DNA of 17,294 bases. Source: Bacteroidales bacterium UBA4243. Lineage in GTDB: Bacteria > Bacteroidota > Bacteroidia > Bacteroidales > F082. Within the stretch, counting starts at the first letter, position 1. Each line of letters opens with the position of its first letter. The notes under the pieces are model-generated. The model searched no databases. It was given only the letters and a program-made list of their open reading frames with translations, and was not told where the DNA came from. Positions 14,741 to 17,294 of the stretch are shown one piece after another. The translations under genes were made by a program, and so were the position numbers. The stretch covers positions 1 through 17,294 of the forward strand of contig DGXB01000071.1 of NCBI GenBank assembly GCA_002396205.1, read 5' to 3'.

Positions 14741-14789
14741 TGAGTTTTTTCCAAAATTGACATAATATCACGATTTTGGAAAAAACTCA
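14741..14789. repeat. 17-bp perfect inverted repeat spanning the 3' end of rhaB
   Basis: TGAGTTTTTTCCAAAAT (14741-14757) and ATTTTGGAAAAAACTCA (14773-14789) are exact reverse complements; a T-G and a G-C pair extend the stem inward to 19, leaving an 11-base loop (14760-14770). The right arm is the last coding part of rhaB (codons for EFFPK), and the stop codon (14768-14770) lies in the loop. Read from rhaB, the stem is A/T-rich and is not followed by a clean U-tract. It may act as a 3' mRNA structure or as a terminator for either converging unit. Confidence 0.75.
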
Positions 14790-16207
14790 ACCGCTTCGAT
14801 GGTCTCTCTAATCATCCGTCGCATCGCCCAGCGGTCGCTGACCAACCCTGCGGCTTTGGCCTGCACCATGAGGTTGCCGATGGCGGTGGCTTCGGTGGGA
14901 CCGGCCACCACGGGCATCCCGATGGCGTCGGCGGTCCATTGATTGAGCAAGGCGTTGGCCGAGCCGCCGCCGATGATGTGCAGCTTCTCAATCTTGAACG
15001 GTGCCATTTCTTGCAACATGTCAAGCACTTCCTTGTAACGCTCGGCGAGGCTGTGGTAGATGCAGCTGAGCAGCTCTGCATCGCTGGCAGGAACGGCACA
15101 ACCATTGTCTGCCAAAGCGTTTTTGATTTCCGCTTCCATGTCGGCAGGATTGGCAAAGCGCGGATCGTCGGGATTGATGCGGCCTGCGTAGGCTTTCGCT
15201 GACGCGGCCATTTCGGTCATTTGGGTGTAAGTATAATCCTTGCCTTGTGCCATCCATTTCTTGCGGCATTGCTCCACGAGCCACATCCCCGTGATGTTCT
15301 TCAGGAAACGCGTGGTGCCTTCAATGCCGCCTTCGTTGGTGAAGTTGAGTTGGGCGGATTTCTCATTGATAATCGGCTCGTCGACCTCGATGCCCATCAG
15401 GCTCCAAGTGCCGCTGCTGAGATAGGCAAAGTGCTCATCCTCAGCGGGAACGGCAACGATGGCCGAAGCCGTGTCGTGACCTGCCACGGCCACCACGGGA
15501 ACCTCGCCCAAACCAGTGTCTTTTGCAATGTTATAGCGCAACCTGCCCACGGTTTCGCCAGCTTGCACTCGGTCGGGCAGTTGGTCTTGCCGTAAGCCCA
15601 CCGCCGCCATCAGCAACGGTTCAAACTGCTGCGTTTTCGGGTTCACCAATCCCGAGGTGGAGGCGATGGTGCTTTCGCACACCTTGCCGCGCGTCAGCAT
15701 ATACGACAGCAGGTCGGGCATGAAGAGGATGCGCTTAGCGTGACGGTAGGCCACGCTGCCTTCTTCGGCTTGTGCGAACATCTGGAACACCGTGTTGAAG
15801 TTCATGATTTGGATGCCCGTCAAGGCGTAAAGCTCATCGTGCGGGACGATTTTGTAGAACTTCTCAGGGATGCCTTCGGTGTAAGGGTCGCGATAGGCGC
15901 GGGGCAGGCCGAGCAAGGTGCCGTCGTGTCCGATGCAGCCGAAGTCGACGCCCCAAGTGTCGATGCCGATGGAATCCAATGGAATGTGACGTTTGCCTAA
16001 GTCGGTCAGGCATTTGAGGAAATGCTCGTAGATGCTGTAGACGTTCCAGTAGTATTTCCCACCGATTTCGAGGGTTTGGTTTGGGAAACGATAGACCTCT
16101 TCCATCGTGAAGCCGCCGTCCTTGAAGGTGCCGAGGATGGCCCTTCCGCTGGTGGCACCACAATCGAAGGCGAGGAAACGATGGGTATTTAAAGATTTAG
16201 GATTCAA
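14768..16207 (-). CDS. rhaB: Rhamnulokinase RhaB
   Basis: RhaB phosphorylates L-rhamnulose at O-1 with ATP, the second step of L-rhamnose breakdown after the isomerase and before the aldolase. The 479-residue length fits the family (489 in E. coli). It is a FGGY-type sugar kinase: N-terminal loop FDCGATSGRAI (14-24), GIDTWGVDFG near residue 84, AGHDTASA with the probable catalytic Asp245, SSGTWSLMG near 266, and C-terminal GGGSANALLNQWTADA and GPTEATAIGN. No ATG lies upstream of the phosphate-binding loop. The only standard start keeping it is TTG at 16207, inside the 15-bp repeats; the next ATG, about codon 35, would remove the loop. It follows the GH97 gene by 25 bases and is probably in its operon. 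Isomerase and aldolase are not in view. Confidence 0.93.
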   Translation of the reverse strand: MNPKSLNTHRFLAFDCGATSGRAILGTFKDGGFTMEEVYRFPNQTLEIGGKYYWNVYSIYEHFLKCLTDLGKRHIPLDSIGIDTWGVDFGCIGHDGTLLGLPRAYRDPYTEGIPEKFYKIVPHDELYALTGIQIMNFNTVFQMFAQAEEGSVAYRHAKRILFMPDLLSYMLTRGKVCESTIASTSGLVNPKTQQFEPLLMAAVGLRQDQLPDRVQAGETVGRLRYNIAKDTGLGEVPVVAVAGHDTASAIVAVPAEDEHFAYLSSGTWSLMGIEVDEPIINEKSAQLNFTNEGGIEGTTRFLKNITGMWLVEQCRKKWMAQGKDYTYTQMTEMAASAKAYAGRINPDDPRFANPADMEAEIKNALADNGCAVPASDAELLSCIYHSLAERYKEVLDMLQEMAPFKIEKLHIIGGGSANALLNQWTADAIGMPVVAGPTEATAIGNLMVQAKAAGLVSDRWAMRRMIRETIEAVEFFPKS

Positions 16208-16234
16208 AGATTTAAAACTTAAGATTCAAGATTC
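16184..16234 (-). repeat. Degenerate 15-bp repeat between the GH97 gene and rhaB
   Basis: Read on the minus strand, AAATCTTTGAATCCT (16213-16199) and AAATCTTTAAATACC (16198-16184) are adjacent 15-base units, preceded by related AATCTT-type half-units reaching the GH97 stop codon. The unit matches the repeat before dut at 13 of 15 bases. Here it overlaps the rhaB start and gives that protein its N-terminal NPKSLN. Confidence 0.7.
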
Positions 16235-17294
16235 AGAAGACCATTACGGCGCCGCCGCCTTTGGCGAGGTGCACTTTCACTTTGTTGCCCATCACTTGTA
16301 TTTGTTCGGTCACATAGTCGCGGGCGGCGCGGTTGGCGTTGGGGCCGTCGCGGAAGATGCGTCCCGACTTGGCGCCAAAGTTAGGTAATACCGAGAGGTC
16401 AAGATAGAGGTCGCGCTCCTCCCAGTTGGTGATGGCGCCCACATACCAGTGGAAGTCCTTGCGGCGGGCGATAACCAAGTATTCACCCACCTTTCCGTCT
16501 AAGACGACCGTCTCGTCCCAAACGGTGGGCACAGTAGCGATGAACTGGGTGCATTCGTCTTCGTTCAGGTAGTTGCTCGGGCTGTCGCAAAGCATATTGA
16601 ACGGCGATTCAAATATCACGTATTCAGCCAATTGGCGGCAGCGTGTGCCTTGGCTCATAGCTTCGGTGTAGACTGCGGCAAAGTTGTTTTTTTGTGCATT
16701 ACGCATTGCGCCTTGGGTGTAGTCCATCGGACCGGCTACCATGCGGATGAAGGGGATGGTGACTTCGTTCAAGACAAAGTCGCTCTTGTTGTCCCACTTG
16801 GCTTGTTCGAGGCCGTAAACGCCTTCGTGGTTGAGTACATTGGGATAGGTGCGGTGCAGTCCCGTAGGCTTGTAGGCACCGTGGAAATCGACGAAAAGTT
16901 GGTATTTGGCTGCTGTTGCGGCCATGCGGTAATAGAAGTCGACAATCATCTGGTCGTCGCCGTCCATGAAGTCGACCTTGAAGCCTTTCACGCCCATGTC
17001 GGAATAGTATTGGCACACGTTCTCCATGTCCTTGTCGATGGCGGCATAGCCCACCCAAAGCACGATGCCCACATTGCGTTCGGCACCATAGTCGACCAAC
17101 TCCTGGATGTCGATTTCGGGCACCACTTGGAAGAGGTCGGCCTGCTTGTTGACGGCCCAGCCTTCGTCCAAAATGACGTATTCGATGCCGTATTGCGAGG
17201 CGAAGTCGATGTAATATTTATAGGTGTCGTTGTTGATGCCCGCCTTGAAGTCGACGCCATAGATGTTCCATGCGTTCCACCAGTCCCAAGCCAC
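16233..17294 (-). CDS. GH97 family glycosidase, C-terminal part (probable retaining alpha-galactosidase type); 5' end outside window
   Basis: The visible 354 residues are the C-terminal half of a GH97 enzyme; full members are about 650-700 residues, so the signal peptide, N-terminal beta-sandwich and start of the barrel lie beyond position 17294. Visible barrel motifs are WDWWNAWN, ILDEGW, GFKVDFMDGDDQ, GLHRTYPNVLNHEGVYGLEQ and AGPMDYTQGAM, followed by the beta-rich GH97 C-terminal domain ending GGGAVMVF. Asp108 (KVDF) and Glu163 (GLEQ) are 55 residues apart, the spacing I recall for nucleophile Asp415 and acid/base Glu470 of the retaining alpha-galactosidase BT1871, unlike the inverting glucosidase SusB. 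These enzymes are normally exported to the periplasm. Together with rhaB it suggests use of a galactose- and rhamnose-containing glycan such as rhamnogalacturonan side chains; that link is inference. Confidence 0.88.
   Translation of the reverse strand: MAWDWWNAWNIYGVDFKAGINNDTYKYYIDFASQYGIEYVILDEGWAVNKQADLFQVVPEIDIQELVDYGAERNVGIVLWVGYAAIDKDMENVCQYYSDMGVKGFKVDFMDGDDQMIVDFYYRMAATAAKYQLFVDFHGAYKPTGLHRTYPNVLNHEGVYGLEQAKWDNKSDFVLNEVTIPFIRMVAGPMDYTQGAMRNAQKNNFAAVYTEAMSQGTRCRQLAEYVIFESPFNMLCDSPSNYLNEDECTQFIATVPTVWDETVVLDGKVGEYLVIARRKDFHWYVGAITNWEERDLYLDLSVLPNFGAKSGRIFRDGPNANRAARDYVTEQIQVMGNKVKVHLAKGGGAVMVF

Noticed and set aside
14728..14741. AGAC-6-GTCT small palindrome between the terminator and the inverted repeat
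   Set aside because: Four-base arms are expected by chance.

Overview
The window looks like a chromosomal segment from a Bacteroidota member, most likely order Bacteroidales. The signs are a DUF4175 membrane protein followed by ybeY and mnmG, A-rich leaders in place of Shine-Dalgarno sites, promoter -7 elements of the form TAnnTTTG, a very long NtrY-like sensor kinase, and a GH97 glycosidase. I ran no database search; family names come from motifs I can see and from memory.

Layout, left to right. (1) 43-6626, plus strand: a tight housekeeping run of DUF4175 protein, YbeY (16S rRNA maturation RNase), MnmG (tRNA wobble-uridine modification) and a zinc-ribbon SAM methyltransferase. Two 16-bp palindromes, each one base away from the consensus ParB site parS, sit just before the mnmG and methyltransferase start codons. 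(2) 6766-11311, plus strand: a 998-residue sensor histidine kinase with six predicted membrane helices and no response regulator beside it, then a Wzx/MATE-type polysaccharide flippase. (3) 11344-12330, plus strand: an AlbA_2/Schlafen-type ATP-binding regulator with its own promoter-like element. It appears to lack an internal segment and lies between the flippase and dut. (4) 12378-14580, plus strand: dut (dUTPase) and an exported TPR protein. The 145-bp gap between them is full of hairpins and short tandem repeats. The TPR gene ends at a strong intrinsic terminator. (5) 14768-17294, minus strand: a partial GH97 glycosidase (probably alpha-galactosidase type) followed by rhaB (rhamnulokinase). 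This unit converges on the TPR gene.

The left half is core RNA modification and envelope work. The right edge is the end of a catabolic unit for galactose- and rhamnose-containing glycans: the exported hydrolase would release sugars and RhaB would phosphorylate L-rhamnulose. A degenerate 15-bp repeat (AAATCTTTGAATCCT-like) lies at the 5' ends of both dut and rhaB, and rhaB appears to start at a TTG inside it.

I see no convincing new multi-gene system. The items most worth checking are the parS-like pair around mnmG, the 15-bp repeats at start codons, the 17-bp inverted repeat across the rhaB stop codon, the hairpin-rich dut-TPR gap, and the internally shortened AlbA_2 protein. No tRNA, rRNA, CRISPR array or transposase was seen, and no gene-free stretch exceeds 300 bases.
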